From positions 1,550,001-1,614,000 of the forward strand of contig MU394052.1 in NCBI GenBank assembly GCA_022578605.1: DNA of 64,000 nucleotides, read 5' to 3'. Position 1 is the stretch's first letter; the number at the start of each line of letters is the position of its first letter. Position numbers and translations under genes: made by a program. This DNA is from Camillea tinctor. Taxonomy: Eukaryota; Ascomycota; Sordariomycetes; Xylariales; Xylariaceae. Under the pieces are notes generated by a model that worked only from the letters and a program-made list of their open reading frames with translations, ran no database searches and was not told the DNA's origin. Of the stretch, positions 35,709 to 47,700 are shown piece after piece.

Positions 35709-37396
35709 ATGACATCATCACCTCCTAACTGGGTCCCTAGAAAGAAGGTAGCCATCATCGGCAGTGGCTGCGCTGGTATCGGCGCTCTGTGGGCGCTGAA
35801 CCGCACTCACCACGATGTCTACCTGTACGAGGCTGCCGACCGCCTCGGTGGCCACACGAATACGGTGGAATGGAAGAAGGGCAAATTCAAGACATTAGTC
35901 GACACCGGCTTCATCGTCCTGAACACAGCAACCTATCGTCGGTAAACCCGTAAATCTGCAGACGCCTATCCTATGCGCTTGCTAACCCCCATCCAGCTAA
36001 CTTCATCAACTTCCTGAGGAAGCTCAATGTACCGACGGTGACTACCGAGATGACTTTTGGTGTTTCGCGAGACCGTGGGAAATTTGAGTGGTCTGGCACT
36101 AGCCTAGATTCTCTATTCTGCCAGAGAAAGAACTTGTTCTCGCCAAGAATGTGGCGGTTGATCTTTGACATCATCAGATTCAACCACTTTGCGCTCGACT
36201 TACTTAAGGAGGAAGACGACCAGTACTACCACTCTTGCAAAACGAACGGCGTCTGCCCGTCGTTCAAAAGTACGGAGACGATCGGTCAGTACCTAGATCG
36301 GCAGGGTTATTCGGATACCTTCCGCAACGACTATCTCATCCCTATGACGGCTGCGGTGTGGAGCACGAGCCCCGACAAGTGTGCCTTGGAATTCCCGGCT
36401 ATAACACTTGTACGGTTCATGTGAGTGGTGTCACTTTCCGTGCGTGGGATCCTTGAAACTAATATAGCTGGATGTAGGTGGAACCATCACCTCCTCAGCA
36501 CGCTTGCGACGCGACCTGACTGGCTCACTTTGGAGGGCGGGGCCAAGTCATACATTGACGCAGTGATGAAGGGATTCCCATCGAATCACTTATTCTTGAA
36601 CACGGCCGTGAAACACGTTACGAACGACAAGGACGGCCGAGTAAGACTTCATCTAGAGAACGGGAAGACCGAGGTTTACGATCACGTCATTCTGGCCACA
36701 CATGGAGACCAAGCCTACCAGATCATTGCGCCTTCGGCCACGGCGGGAGAGAAGGCCATTATGTCCTCCTTCCAGACATCGGAAAACACCTGCGTTCTGC
36801 ACTCGGACCTCTCACACATGCCCACGCGAGAAAGGTCCTGGTCGGCCTGGAATTACATGACCATGTCGTCGCCGTGGACGGGGAGAGATATCGATCAGGT
36901 CTCGTTGACTTACAACATGAATATCCTGCAACACATCCCTCGCGAGGCGTTCGGTGATGTACTGGTGACTTTAAATCCCATTCACGAGCCCAAGGCAGAG
37001 ACAGTGCAGGGACGGTATTCATACTCACATCCACTATACACGCCGGCAGCCATCCGGGCACAGGAAGCATTGCCGGCGATACAAAACACACGGGGTATCA
37101 GCTATGCGGGAGCATGGACGAAGTACGGCTTCCACGAAGACGGGTTCAGCAGCGGGCTGCACGTGGCGAAGAAGCATCTCGGGGCCAAATTGCCATTCGA
37201 GTTCATCGATTCGACTTATAGCCGCGGAAGGGAGCCCGAGATGGGGGTGATTGACTGGCTCATGAGAGTGATTATTTTGCTTATTCAGGTGTTCGTGATA
37301 GAATTATGGGGGAAATTGTTCAGCACAACAAAGGCAAGGGTTTCACGGCAGGTTAACGGAATGGGCAAGAAACTTACGACGGGAAAATTGCGATGA
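35709..37396 (+). CDS. Predicted FAD-binding amine-oxidase-like oxidoreductase (COG2907 type)
   Basis: Three exons (35709-35937, 35997-36420, 36478-37396) give 523 residues. The N-terminal dinucleotide fold has KKVAIIGSGCAGIGALWAL (GxGxxG) and the acidic residue after it in VYLYEAADRLGGHT. Then come FKTLVDTGFIVLNTATY|PN, TEMTFGVSRD, EWSGTSLDSLFCQRKNLF, PMTAAVWSTSPDKC, LTLEGGAKSYIDAVMKGF and the C-terminal ISYAGAWTKYGFHEDGFSSG that completes the FAD site. These match bacterial and fungal predicted NAD/FAD-binding proteins of COG2907, often linked in bacteria with cyclopropane fatty acid synthase genes. The substrate is unknown. A hydrophobic segment near the end (LMRVIILLIQVFVIEL) may anchor it to a membrane. 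Intron 1 uses a GTCGGT donor, chosen because it restores the TYPNF motif. Confidence 0.9.
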
Positions 37397-37843
37397 TCGG
37401 TTATTCAGGTCTATATATATATGTTTACGATAAACCACCGGTAGTGGTTTTTGGCATTTCACTTTGCTTGCTCTTAGATACCTCTCACATCCATTATTAT
37501 CAGCATAGGTGCATTAGGTCATAGTTAGAATCATCGAAATAGCAGAGTGGATATGGATTAGCAATTAGCGCTTAGAGCTCCCTACCTGTGTAAGCATATC
37601 AGTGGATTGCAGATCCCCAGATCAAGATGATCCTTGTCATTAGGGGACTAGCTGACCAGCACACCCCTCTTTCCTCGCTACATCTACCCATATCCATCCC
37701 ATTAAAAAAAAAAAAAGAGCTGGAGCTAAGCTTTGGATCTTCCGACCCTCTTAAACCTTTTGACATCACCCCACAGAAATACCAAATAACCCAATACAAC
37801 AACACAACAGCAACAAAGCTCACCCCCAAAGAAAAAAATCGAA
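37397..37843. other. Intergenic region upstream of COX11
   Basis: About 450 bases hold the oxidoreductase 3' end and the COX11 promoter. An A-rich run lies at 37706-37719. No gene was seen. Confidence 0.45.
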
Positions 37844-39023
37844 ATGAATAGTCTGCCCCAATTACCATGGCGCTCATTACAAGCCAAAATGTCATCATGG
37901 GCATGTGCATCTTGCCGCCGAGAATTAGCACGGGCGCGGCATGTCGTAGTACCACCATCTAGAACCACGACCCGACGGACCATCTCGAAGAGCTCTGCGC
38001 CGAGACAGCAGCAAGCCAATACCGCCACCACCTCCTCTCCCTCGATGGATCGCGTACAAGAATACTACAGATATAAGAACCGGACGACGATGTAAATATA
38101 TGAATTTCTTTTCTATCCCGTGTGTGAGTGTGAGTGTGCGTGCGTGTGTGTATGTTGCTTGTATTGTATTATAAGAAAGGGGGAGGCCGAGCTATCTATA
38201 TTATACCTACGTTATATGTTCTATATTATATCTATGTTGAAATAGAGGGGCTCAAACATGTTGTCCCACAGGTACTACACACTCAGCGTCATCCTCGGCA
38301 CCGTCGCCTTTTCCTACGGCTCCGTGCCTATGTACAAAATGGTGCGTTCCCCCTTTTTTTCCTTTTCCTCTCTTTCGGTTCAGCAGGTAGCGGGGACTTT
38401 TAACTGACGTGATACCCACCCTCTCCCCCACTATAGATATGTCAAACCACCGGCTGGGGCGGGCAGCCGGTCCGCGCGCCGGGCCACGGCGGGTCGGGGA
38501 GTGGCGGGGACGTGGACCCGGCGTCGCGGCTGGTGCCCGTGACGGACGCGCGGCGGATCCGGGTCACGTTCAACGCGTCGGTGTCGGACGTGCTGCCGTG
38601 GAAGTTCGTGCCGCAGCAGCGCGAGGTGCGGGTTCTCCCCGGCGAGACCGCCCTCGCCTTCTACACGGCCACGAACCGCAGCGACAGCGACATCATCGGC
38701 GTCGCCACCTACAGCGTCACCCCCGCCCAGGTCGCCCCCTACTTCAGCAAGATCCAGTGCTTCTGCTTCGAGGAGCAGCGCCTCAACGCCGGCGAGACCG
38801 TCGACATGCCCGTCTTCTTCTACCTCGACCCCGACCTGCTGAACGATCTCAACATGCGCGGCATCAACGAGGTTACCCTGAGTTATACGTTCTTCAGTGG
38901 GTTTCTTTATTATCTCCTTTCTTTTCCTTTAAACTTTCCCTTGCTAACGAGATCCTTCTCCTTACAGAGGCTAAATATGATAACAACGGGAATTTCAGGA
39001 ATTTCCCGACGACATCAGCATAA
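37844..39023 (+). CDS. COX11: Cytochrome c oxidase copper chaperone Cox11
   Basis: Cox11 delivers copper to the CuB site of Cox1 from the inner mitochondrial membrane. Four exons (37844-38091, 38272-38341, 38437-38896, 38968-39023) give 277 residues. The Arg/Ser-rich N-terminus is a likely import signal. DRVQEYYRYKNRTTM leads to the single membrane helix YYTLSVILGTVAFSYGSVPM. The intermembrane-space domain has YKM|ICQTTGWGG, RIRVTFNASVSDVLPWKFVP, QREVRVLPGETALAFYTATN and the copper-binding IQCFCFEEQRL with its CxC pair, then PVFFYLDPDLLND and LSYTFF|KAKYD. About 20 Gly/Ser-rich residues (PGHGGSGSGGDVDPASR) sit between TTGWGG and the beta-domain. A TG-rich microsatellite fills part of intron 1. 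Confidence 0.95.
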
Positions 39024-39317
39024 GATGTGTGTACGTATGTATATATATAGTGCTGTATTATCAACGCTATCTACAGGTCATCACCTCTCTTGAGACCAGG
39101 CCGCTACAATTTGTATATTCAATAACCAATTCCCTTCAAGCAACGTCTCTCGCCCACTATAATTATCCCGCGGGCCTACTATGCCAGGCAGGTTGACTTC
39201 TGTGAGGTCCTTTGAGCTGCTTGCTACTTATACTATTCTTCAAACGGTCGTTGCCCCCAAGTCACATCGCTAGGAATATTAGTATCTCACTCAATTACTT
39301 AACATATCTAGGTGTAC

Positions 39318-41214
39318 TTACAGGCACATGCAAATATGTATCTGTTTTTTCAGGGGCCACGTTAACGACATGCTGAGATTCAAACGGGGGGGGAGAAGAA
39401 AGGAAAGAAAAGAGGCCTTGGAGGCTCTCACTTACCGATGGGTCCAAAAGCTCGGCCTTACACCTCTCAAGAAAAGCGTCGACCTCGGCCTCGGTATCGC
39501 CCATCATCAGGAGCAGGCGTTTGCTGATACCGTCAATGCCCTCGTACAGGTCCTTGCGCGCCATCCAGCCGATGCGCTTTTGCCGCTGCCCCTTGGCCCA
39601 CGGCCCCAGCGGGCAGAGCAGGTGCCGCTCGCCCACCTGCTGGAAACCCCGTCGCCGCAGCCGCTCGCCGTGGCCCTGCGCGGCCATTGTGTCGATGCCC
39701 AGGCGCCCGCACATGGTCCGCAGCTTCTCGCCCCACGCCCGCAGTGCGGAGTCCTCTTTCACTGAGCTGTCGGGGCACTCGAGGGGCATGTGGAATTCCT
39801 GTTTGGGGTTGGGTGGTTAGTGTTGTACGCCTTGATTCTTCCGCTGTGGTTATAGAGTTGCTACATGATCCATGATCATCATCTCCCTTTTCCTTCTCTT
39901 GTCCGCGCTCTACAAGAAAAAAAAACAAAGTGAAGGAGAGAGAGAGAGAGGGAGAGACTGCAAAATCTTACCTGCAACTCGAGGAAGCCTCCGGGCTGGA
40001 GGAACTGGTAGGCCTGGTCGACGAAGCGATCCCAGTCGGCGATGCCCATGGTCAGGGCACGGCTGTGCACATAGTCAAAACGCTGGTGGAATGCCCAGTC
40101 GTAGGTGGCGTCGTCGATGAGAAAGGTGCAATTGGACGGCACCCACTCGGGCTGGATGGGGCTCAGATCCGTCCCTAGCACCTGCACGTCCGGGTACAAG
40201 TTCGCGAACTCGATAGTCCAGTCTGTGGTTATGCTGCGAGGGCCCCGAGACAGGGGAGGGGCAGGGCTTGTTAGTAGGTGCATGAGAGAGGAGAAGGGAA
40301 AGGAGGGAGCAGAAAGGATAGGGGTGAAAGGGACGGACATACTGCCGGTTCCGCATCCAACATCAAGGACGTGAGTGAGCTTTATCTGCTCCAGGGGCGC
40401 GAGCGTATGTCTACCACCCAACACTATAGAGATTTAGTGAGTATTTCTCTTAGAGGAGTTGAAAGGATAGATATAGAGAAGAATTGGTTTGCCGGGTTCA
40501 CGTACTCTGCATCCATATCAAATGCTGTAGCTCGAGGCGGTCCATCTCTTGCTAATAAAGCGGACATGTTAGCTCGCTAATTGCATAGCATGTTTTCACA
40601 TACAGCATGGATTGGGTATCTCAACTCTTGACTATATGAAAACGATCATTTTGTGAAAATAGGGGGAGGGGGAAAAGGGGGGGGTTGTACAATATCATTG
40701 GGCAGATGATACATGGCATTGGTGCTCTGATACCGCCGCCCGTTCTCGAAGCGGAATTCGAAATCCTCGGTCCGCATCGTCGTCGATATACTAGAGATGC
40801 CATAGTGTAAGTGAGTGTAATATGACACAAGCAAATTTATCATAGTGATAGATATAGGTATTTCCCCCCCTTTCTATTTCACTAGCGCAAATTCGTTTTT
40901 CTAGAGCTCTTATAAAAATGGTATAATATTTTCTTTCCTTTTTTTTTTAAAAAAAAAAAGGAAAAATAAAAAGAAAAGAGAAAGAACCGAGGTTGACATT
41001 AGCACACAAGAAGAGAATTGAAAAAAAAAATTGAAATGAAAAAAACCCACGATGATACGTCAGATCCGAGTGAAGAGTCATTATCAGACCTATTCGAATC
41101 TACCTCCAGCTCGTTGATAATAGCCTGCTGCGGTTCCTCTACTTGTCTCCCTTGCGAAAACTCATCCCCTTCCGCGGGTTCCCGGTCAACATCCATCCCG
41201 ATGCTGTCTTGCAT
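39318..41214 (-). CDS. LaeA-like SAM-dependent methyltransferase
   Basis: Seven exons (41214-41051, 40790-40691, 40551-40506, 40423-40343, 40222-39972, 39798-39436, 39341-39318) give about 342 residues. The acidic leader (DSIGMDVDREPAEGDEF) ends in SDVSS|ISTTMRTEDFEF, followed by RFENGRRYQ, YHLPND and QEMDRLELQHLIWMQ, the entry signature of fungal LaeA-like proteins. The methyltransferase motif I is LTHVLDVGCGTGNWTIEFAN. Later blocks are VQVLGTDLSPIQPEWVPSN, FLIDDATYDWAF, YVHSRALTMGIADW, FLQPGGFLELQEFHMPLECP and GIDTMAAQGHGERLRRRGF. Substrate is unknown; such proteins are found both as regulators of secondary metabolism and as orphans. No biosynthetic cluster surrounds it. The last exon is the weak point: if intron 39342-39435 is retained, the reading frame ends at 39295 instead. 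Confidence 0.85.
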
Positions 41215-43425
41215 AATGAATAGGCTTGGTATCCCCCATAAGGGGGAGAAGGGGAGTATCAATTGCAGATTAAATGTATATAAGAAAAAGAATCAAAGTC
41301 CGCGTATGGGACTAAGGGGAGAAAAAAAAACCAAAATAAAATAAAAAAGAGAAGATGAACAAGTGTCGTTGTATATAGAAAGGGAGAGAGGATTGTCTAG
41401 TCCTATTAATAAGTATATCAAAGTGTTTGTTCTAAGCCCGCTAACTAAGAGGGTAGTTAGTAAGTTAGGTAGTAGTAGATTGGCTCCATTTTGCACCATT
41501 CGGAGACCGGCAGGGTTACTTTAGTCTCCTATGAATATCCACTAACCTAAAACCAATGTACTGTGAAATGGGCCGTTATTTGTCTTAAACGTTTTCTTTT
41601 TTTTCCCCTTCCCCCCCATCTCCCCAAATGCCACTAACTTATAGTACATATCTAGTGTAACAACAACTAAATATCTACAGATTACACATGGTTAAGGAGG
41701 GTCCTTAACTTGGCAACCCGACACTCCGATTGCAACCCGTAGCGGGCTACTACAAACCCAGGATTGTTCCATCCCTATCCCATAATCCATAGTTCTTCAG
41801 CATACATGTAGTACTAGTAGTAGTAGTGTAGCGTGGGATTCAAGGTTCTTTGGTCCATCCATCCGATTCCCTCCCGGCAGCATCCCATGCCATCCCAGTG
41901 TTGACCGGGCCGTAACACAACATCGGCAAGTTAGGTTACCCTGGTTGATGTTTTCCGATTCTGGATAGGTACTGACTTTACTTACAGGGATGCTTCAAAT
42001 TAAAACGATCTCGTGATAATATCCTCAACACTTTTTTTATAGGAATTGTTGTATATTAAATATCATGACGTGAATAATTATGTAGTTCAAGAGCTTAGGA
42101 TCACATGCAAATTTCTTTCTGTTTCTTATTTATTATATTTCGTATTCCATTCTCCAGAATTGGTGGAAGAAATAGTCATTATTTGTAAGTGGCGCACACC
42201 ATCAACTTGAACTTGTTGCTGAGCCGCTTCCTCCTGCTCAGCATGGGGTTTGCGGGCAGCAAAGTGTTTGAGAATCGGCTAGGTAAAGAGGGCAATCTAG
42301 GTTCGCGATTGGACAATAGACGTGACCTCAAAAACTCTCTCACCTTTGTGCAAAGGACCTGGTAAGGCTTACACGTTGGCCATATGGTGGGATGCTCTCG
42401 GCTTGGCTATTATATCCCACAATGTTCGCCTTGTCACGTCTCACTCAAGGTGACCCAGTAGCTAATGGGTAGGAGTAGTATTATCTTCGGTCTTCTTTAC
42501 TGAATCTTCGAGAGCTCCGCTCCCGGAGGTTGATGCGCCGTTGAACAAGTGAAGAAGAATTTCCATAAGAAGGGATCAACCTGGAAGAGTCTAATCTAAA
42601 AGCATCCCATGTATATATTGATGTCTCTGCCATGTCATTTCCCAATCCACGTTTCAAGATGCAATTCGCTGGGATATAAGACGATGGCTGTGTGATTGTC
42701 AACCTGCATCGTGCTTCGCGTTCTCGATGCTCACGTGTGCCGCCTTATCTAGATCTGCCCGCTGCAGAATTGCTTTCCCTACGCATAGTAATCAACAGCC
42801 ACGATCACATGTGATACCTAGTACAAAATGGAAGGGGAATTTTAACCGAAAAAGTTGGGGGTCGGAATAAGTGAAGACATATAGTATATACTAACTTAGG
42901 TACTTAAAAGGGGTTTTACATATTATATGCATATACTGCCTATGTACCTATATATACTTAGGCACTTAGGTACTTATAAGCTTGCAAAGCCACAAAATCT
43001 TTACATACTTCCATAACATGCCACAATTCATAATCCCATCCCATAGCTTCCGCCACATTTCAGAAGTGTTCTTCAAGAGGCATACGTCATTCTAAATAGG
43101 TATCGATGCTTTCACCTTTCCATCTACAACTACAAACTTAAGAGCTAACAACCAACAACACTACCTCTCAGCTAGGTACATCTCCAAGCCTATACTATTG
43201 TGTCTAGTCTTAGATGGCTAGTTCATTTATCAACCTATCTACCTAGATTAGGTGCCACACACCCATTACTTTTGATACAAGCCGCATCTCTACCCTTGTA
43301 CCCTCATCAACCTCACCACCACCGCAATTCCATACTCTCTCTCCCTCTCCCCGCCCTTCCCCTCTACAAACAAAACAATAAAAAGAAGGGGAAAAAAGAG
43401 AGAGAAAAAGAACCGCATACCAACC
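41215..43425. other. Upstream region of the methyltransferase and the membrane-protein gene
   Basis: This 2.2-kb divergent stretch contains no recognised gene. It has an AGT microsatellite (41812-41829), and many TACCTA/TAGGTA words at 42890-42975. The minus-strand ORF at 42481-42702 lacks family features. A long C-rich, CT-rich leader (43300-43420) precedes the next start. Confidence 0.45.
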
Positions 43426-44187
43426 ATGGACTTCAAACGCACCACCGCCCGCCTCCGCCACCCCTTCGCCTACTCCTCCGACCCCTCCTCCCCTCCCCCC
43501 TACGACTCAGACTCGGACCCCGACGCGCCCCCCCTCGACGAGCAAGAACAAGAAGCCCTAATCCACGCGCTCTCCGCGCAGAACCAAGCGCGCAACGCGC
43601 AATTCCGGCTCTTCCTGCTGAGCGTGCCGGTGCTCTCCTCCGTCCCCTACCTGCTAGCCCTCGGCCACTCGCCCTGGGTCCCCCTGCTCGCGCTCACGAG
43701 CCTCAGCTGCACGGGCTGGACGCTGTACTCCCTGCCGGCGGGGGTGACGGGCGTGCGGGCGCTCGACTCGTGGGTCGCCGGCGGGGGTCCGGATTCGGAT
43801 GCGCCGGAGAAGCGCAGGCGCAGAGCGGAGGATACCCTGTCCACGGCCGCCATGGGCGTAGGGCCCATGGCCTCGTTGTCGCGGTGGGCGGGCCGGCGGA
43901 AGGGGGGCGTTCTGGCCGGTACGCCCCCGTTCTGGGCGCCGGGCCGCCACCGCTCCCCGCTGCAGCAGTACCTGCCTTTCCTGAACGCGGCCCTGTGCGC
44001 GGTGCTGGTCCTGATCGGCCTGCTGTCCCCTGCCGCGGAGAATAGGCAGAGGTACTGGGGCCACGTCGGGCTCGAGAACCTGCCTGCTGTCGTGTACGTC
44101 GTCGTGCTGGCCGCTAAGATGGTCATGGGCAGCGTGGACCCCGAGAGGGAGCTCACGGGGTTGAAGTACGGTTATAAGGGTGCTTAG
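43426..44187 (+). CDS. Conserved-looking fungal membrane protein with four predicted helices
   Basis: A single exon encodes 253 residues. I cannot name a family. The N-terminal ~50 residues are Pro/Asp-rich (PPPYDSDSDPDAPPLDEQEQ). Four hydrophobic segments follow: FRLFLLSVPVLSSVPYLLAL, WVPLLALTSLSCTGWTLYSL, YLPFLNAALCAVLVLIGLLS and LPAVVYVVVLAAKMVMGSV. A basic, Gly-rich loop (EKRRRRAED, RWAGRRKGG) separates the second and third segments. The end, DPERELTGLKYGYKGA, looks structured. Codon use is strongly G/C-ending, unlike the AT-rich flanks, which supports real coding. By layout it could be an ER or inner-membrane protein, but that is inference only. The ORF from 43200 in another frame is a shadow. 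Confidence 0.75.
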   Translation: MDFKRTTARLRHPFAYSSDPSSPPPYDSDSDPDAPPLDEQEQEALIHALSAQNQARNAQFRLFLLSVPVLSSVPYLLALGHSPWVPLLALTSLSCTGWTLYSLPAGVTGVRALDSWVAGGGPDSDAPEKRRRRAEDTLSTAAMGVGPMASLSRWAGRRKGGVLAGTPPFWAPGRHRSPLQQYLPFLNAALCAVLVLIGLLSPAAENRQRYWGHVGLENLPAVVYVVVLAAKMVMGSVDPERELTGLKYGYKGA

Positions 44188-44779
44188 ATTTTTAATTTCT
44201 TTTTTTTTTTTTCTTTCATTCTGAGCGATAAGTGAAAAGGCGGGGTTGGGAAAATTAAAAAAGGAACAGGTATTCTCTTTTCAGATGCGCAGTAAAATAA
44301 TAGAACTTCTTTTCCTACGAAGGATTCATTCATGAGAGGGTTTTTTTTTTGGTTTTGATCTTGGTTCCGTACGTCTATGAGTGAAGCTCTCACCCATGTA
44401 CGTACATAATAGATAGTAAATGATACCCTTCCCTTCCCGATAGCCCACACTTATAAGTTCTCATATTTCCTGTTACGAATGCAGTGAATATCATCATTCC
44501 TCCTTTCCTTTTTCTCACCGCCCCCGAACTCTTCTAGGGAAAGAGACCGAAGAGAGAGAATGGGGAGAGAAAAATTGATGCCACACTTTCAGGTAGCTCA
44601 CAACTTACGTGCCTACGATTATAGGCTCTGCATATTGCTACTTTTAAGTTTAGGGCTGGGGGAGGGGGATTAAGGGGAAGCGGGTATAGCTAATAGAGCA
44701 GGCTCCCGATTCTACCATTATCATCAAGAGCCACCAATAGCATTGGCCTAGGCCTCCTTCGCATACCTGTGCTCAATAC
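44188..44779. other. Convergent 3' region without a gene
   Basis: About 590 bases lie between the membrane-protein stop and the PHO81 stop. T-rich and purine-rich runs are present; no ORF of interest was seen. Confidence 0.5.
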
Positions 44780-47700
44780 CTATACATCTATGGATTCGTT
44801 GAAGCGCAATACTCCGTTGCTCTTCAGCATCCCGTCAACCCCCTTCGGTATGCGGGGAAAGGGGTCCGCAAGTGGATGGGGCTCTCCCAATTGTTCGGCC
44901 GACTTATCGACAACTAATGCTAGACCATGCGACTTGATCGCGTCTACGAGTGCTGGAACCATATCCTAGCGAGTAACCTGTTAGCGGTGCTTATACTCCT
45001 CTATCTAGTCTCCCGGGTAATCGAGAGCTTGCAACTTACCAGGAGCCGAGAACAACAGACCATTCCCATGAAATTATTGTTCTGGGCTATCCTCACCACC
45101 TCCTTCACAGAAAATGTCCTACGGCCACTGCTCTGTATCACATTCGGGGCCAGCATAGCCTCCTCTCTTCCGAGATCGTTACATAAGAAAACGGGGAAAT
45201 TCGGTTGCTTCCAGTTCAATGTCGTGCAAATCATTGGGTTGTAGGAGCTGAAGACGACCGATCTGACGATACTATGGGCCGATACTCTCTGGGCTCGCTG
45301 TTCTCTCGCGTGATCAAATACTACCGTTAAGATTCCATCAACAAAGCTATTAATATTTGCTGTGGGTCCTAGTCCCAGTGTTCTTTCTTCCTCTTCGGAT
45401 GGATAAATAATCTGCAAGTTGACGTGCATGGAGGGTGGAAGTAGTGATAATGCCTGTTCCAAAGAAATGCCGGCAGTATTCAGGATTCGGTGCACGTCGG
45501 CAATGTTTTCAAGACCCCATGTGGGTATAGTCGGGAGCTGAGACCGACTAGGGGAAGCAGCAGTAATCGTCATGAATTGTTCATACGTTAAACGTGAGAC
45601 CGGCATATCAATACTACCACAGTGGATCATCCATCGTGGCCAAACCACAAGCATGCCATCACAGGTGTGCTGGACGTATAGCTGAACAAAGTCCCCCGAT
45701 AAGCTAGAGCCCGTCACAAACATTGTTGGTTTCTGGTCAAACTGGCTAGTGGCTTTCCAGTAAGTCTCGAAATCCGTGATCTCCAGCGGAGCGCCCCGGA
45801 ATGGCCTGATAACCTGGGTGTTAAATGTGATCTGGCCTATCGCTCGAAGCCGGGGGTCGAAGAGCGGGAGACAACATCTTCCAGAGCTACTTAATGATGC
45901 CCGGAAGGTATTGGGGAGAGCGACGGTCTTCGCTATGATTTTGGCACCATACGTTGGGAAGACGTCAAAGTCGAGGGTAAACGTGTCGATGTTGTCAACC
46001 TGGAAGGATACGAGTCGCGTGTCTTCTTGGAAAGGAAGGATTATGTTCTTGGGAATAAGATCCGATAGCTTGGAAGAGATAGTGAGACGGGCAGCAGGAT
46101 ATTTACTGTCGTGGAAAAATACTAGGGGTGGCTCTCCGCTCTCCTCAAAGCTAAGCTGGACAACTGTTTTCGTGTCCAGGAAATTGTGTCCGTATCGTCG
46201 CAGTGGTATAATCGGTGGAGGTAATTCGAGTACGGGGATAGCGTCGGCGTCCAACGACATAGGAACAGGCCCGCTTCCGCTACCCATAGGAGCTAGGAGG
46301 GGACCGGTAGCTTGCATTATCAAGGGGCTTGCCATCTTCCCCTTTTGATATGGCGTAAGCAGCTGCATACAAGTCAAATGCCCTTCCCAGGCAGCATAGT
46401 ACATAGCAGGAAGACCCTTTTCATCGACAATGTTGGGGTCAACCCCAACACTTAAGAGCTCTTGCAGACAAGGCACATTCCCCTCGCTTGCAGCATGAAC
46501 AAGTGGGGTCCATCCATACAACTTGTCGATTTGATCCAAGTCAGCACCGTACTGCTTCAGCAGACGAAGCAGTTGTGGTGTTTGGCCTGAGCGAGCTACG
46601 AGATGCTGTGGGTATAACCCCTCGGCATCAGCCAGTATTTTTGCACCATGCTGTAGGAGTAGCTCGACAATCTCGACTGAACCATGCTCACAGGCCAAGT
46701 TAAGGGGTATGTGGTCCGCTTCTGATACAGGATCCAGTCGCGACGACATAGCCAGAAGCCGCTGGACACATGCAAAGTGTCCGTGGATGATTGCGTGGAT
46801 TAGTGGAGTAAAGTTGTCGTGGTCGATCAAATCAATCGTCGTGCGATCCGCTAAACAATATGTAAGCAAGAGCGATGTCGACTATGGGAGAGAAGGATAT
46901 ATACCTTCAAGCAGGGCTTCGAGCATATCCAATCGCCCATGCATACTTGCATAGTGAAGCGGTACCCGACCATAGACATCCGTTCTATTTACGGCAACAC
47001 CACCTGAAAGACCAATGCCGAGGACAAACGAATTCCCGTATATTGTCGCTTGGTGTAAGCAGTTTCGTTCATTGATATCATCTTCAGATCGAATATCGAC
47101 CAGCCCGGTTTCCAATAAAACCTCCAGAGACGCCTGCGGAGCTTCATGGATAGCGGCCAGAAAGGTGCGCGTGACCCTTTCCATCAATGAAATATCCATG
47201 GCAGGTGGGCCGCTCGAGGCTGCTTGCATTTTCGAAAGGAGATCTCTCAAGGAATCCAGATTGCCAGTAATAGCAGTATCGAGTAACAGGCTATCTGCGT
47301 CGCCTTCGTCAGTTCCGAGTAGGTGTTGACTACTGACCATATGCTCCGTCCGGCCCCCGAACGTGACATGGTCGCCATCCGCCCAAGCGCCTAGTTCCTG
47401 AAGGCTGGTAGTTGCTTGATCTGAGAGCTCGCTAATGACGGTTGCATTGAAGAAGGGCTGGACTTCTACCGCTCGTGAGAGGTATAGCTCTTTCGTTTTA
47501 GACTTAGAAGTCTTGTCCCATTTCTTGAGTATTTTCGAAAAAGCAGTTCCGTTAATCTCGACGAATTGCTGCAGTTTATTCAAATCCGTGGCGAACTGCT
47601 GGAACCCTTCTTCCAAGGTGGTAAACTTGGCAGATCGTCTAGAAATCCCCTGTCGGGACTTGAGAACTCGCTTCTTATCCAGCAATGTCTTGAGCCGTAT

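Noticed and set aside
38409..39023. 204-codon plus-strand ORF over COX11 exons 3-4
   Set aside because: It overlaps COX11 exon 3 in another frame; its Arg/Ala/Gly-rich sequence is a shadow of GC-rich coding DNA, and only its last residues coincide with COX11 exon 4.
43200..44045. 281-codon plus-strand ORF overlapping the membrane-protein gene
   Set aside because: It lacks a proper ATG start and is an Arg/Pro-rich shadow of the 43426-44187 gene.
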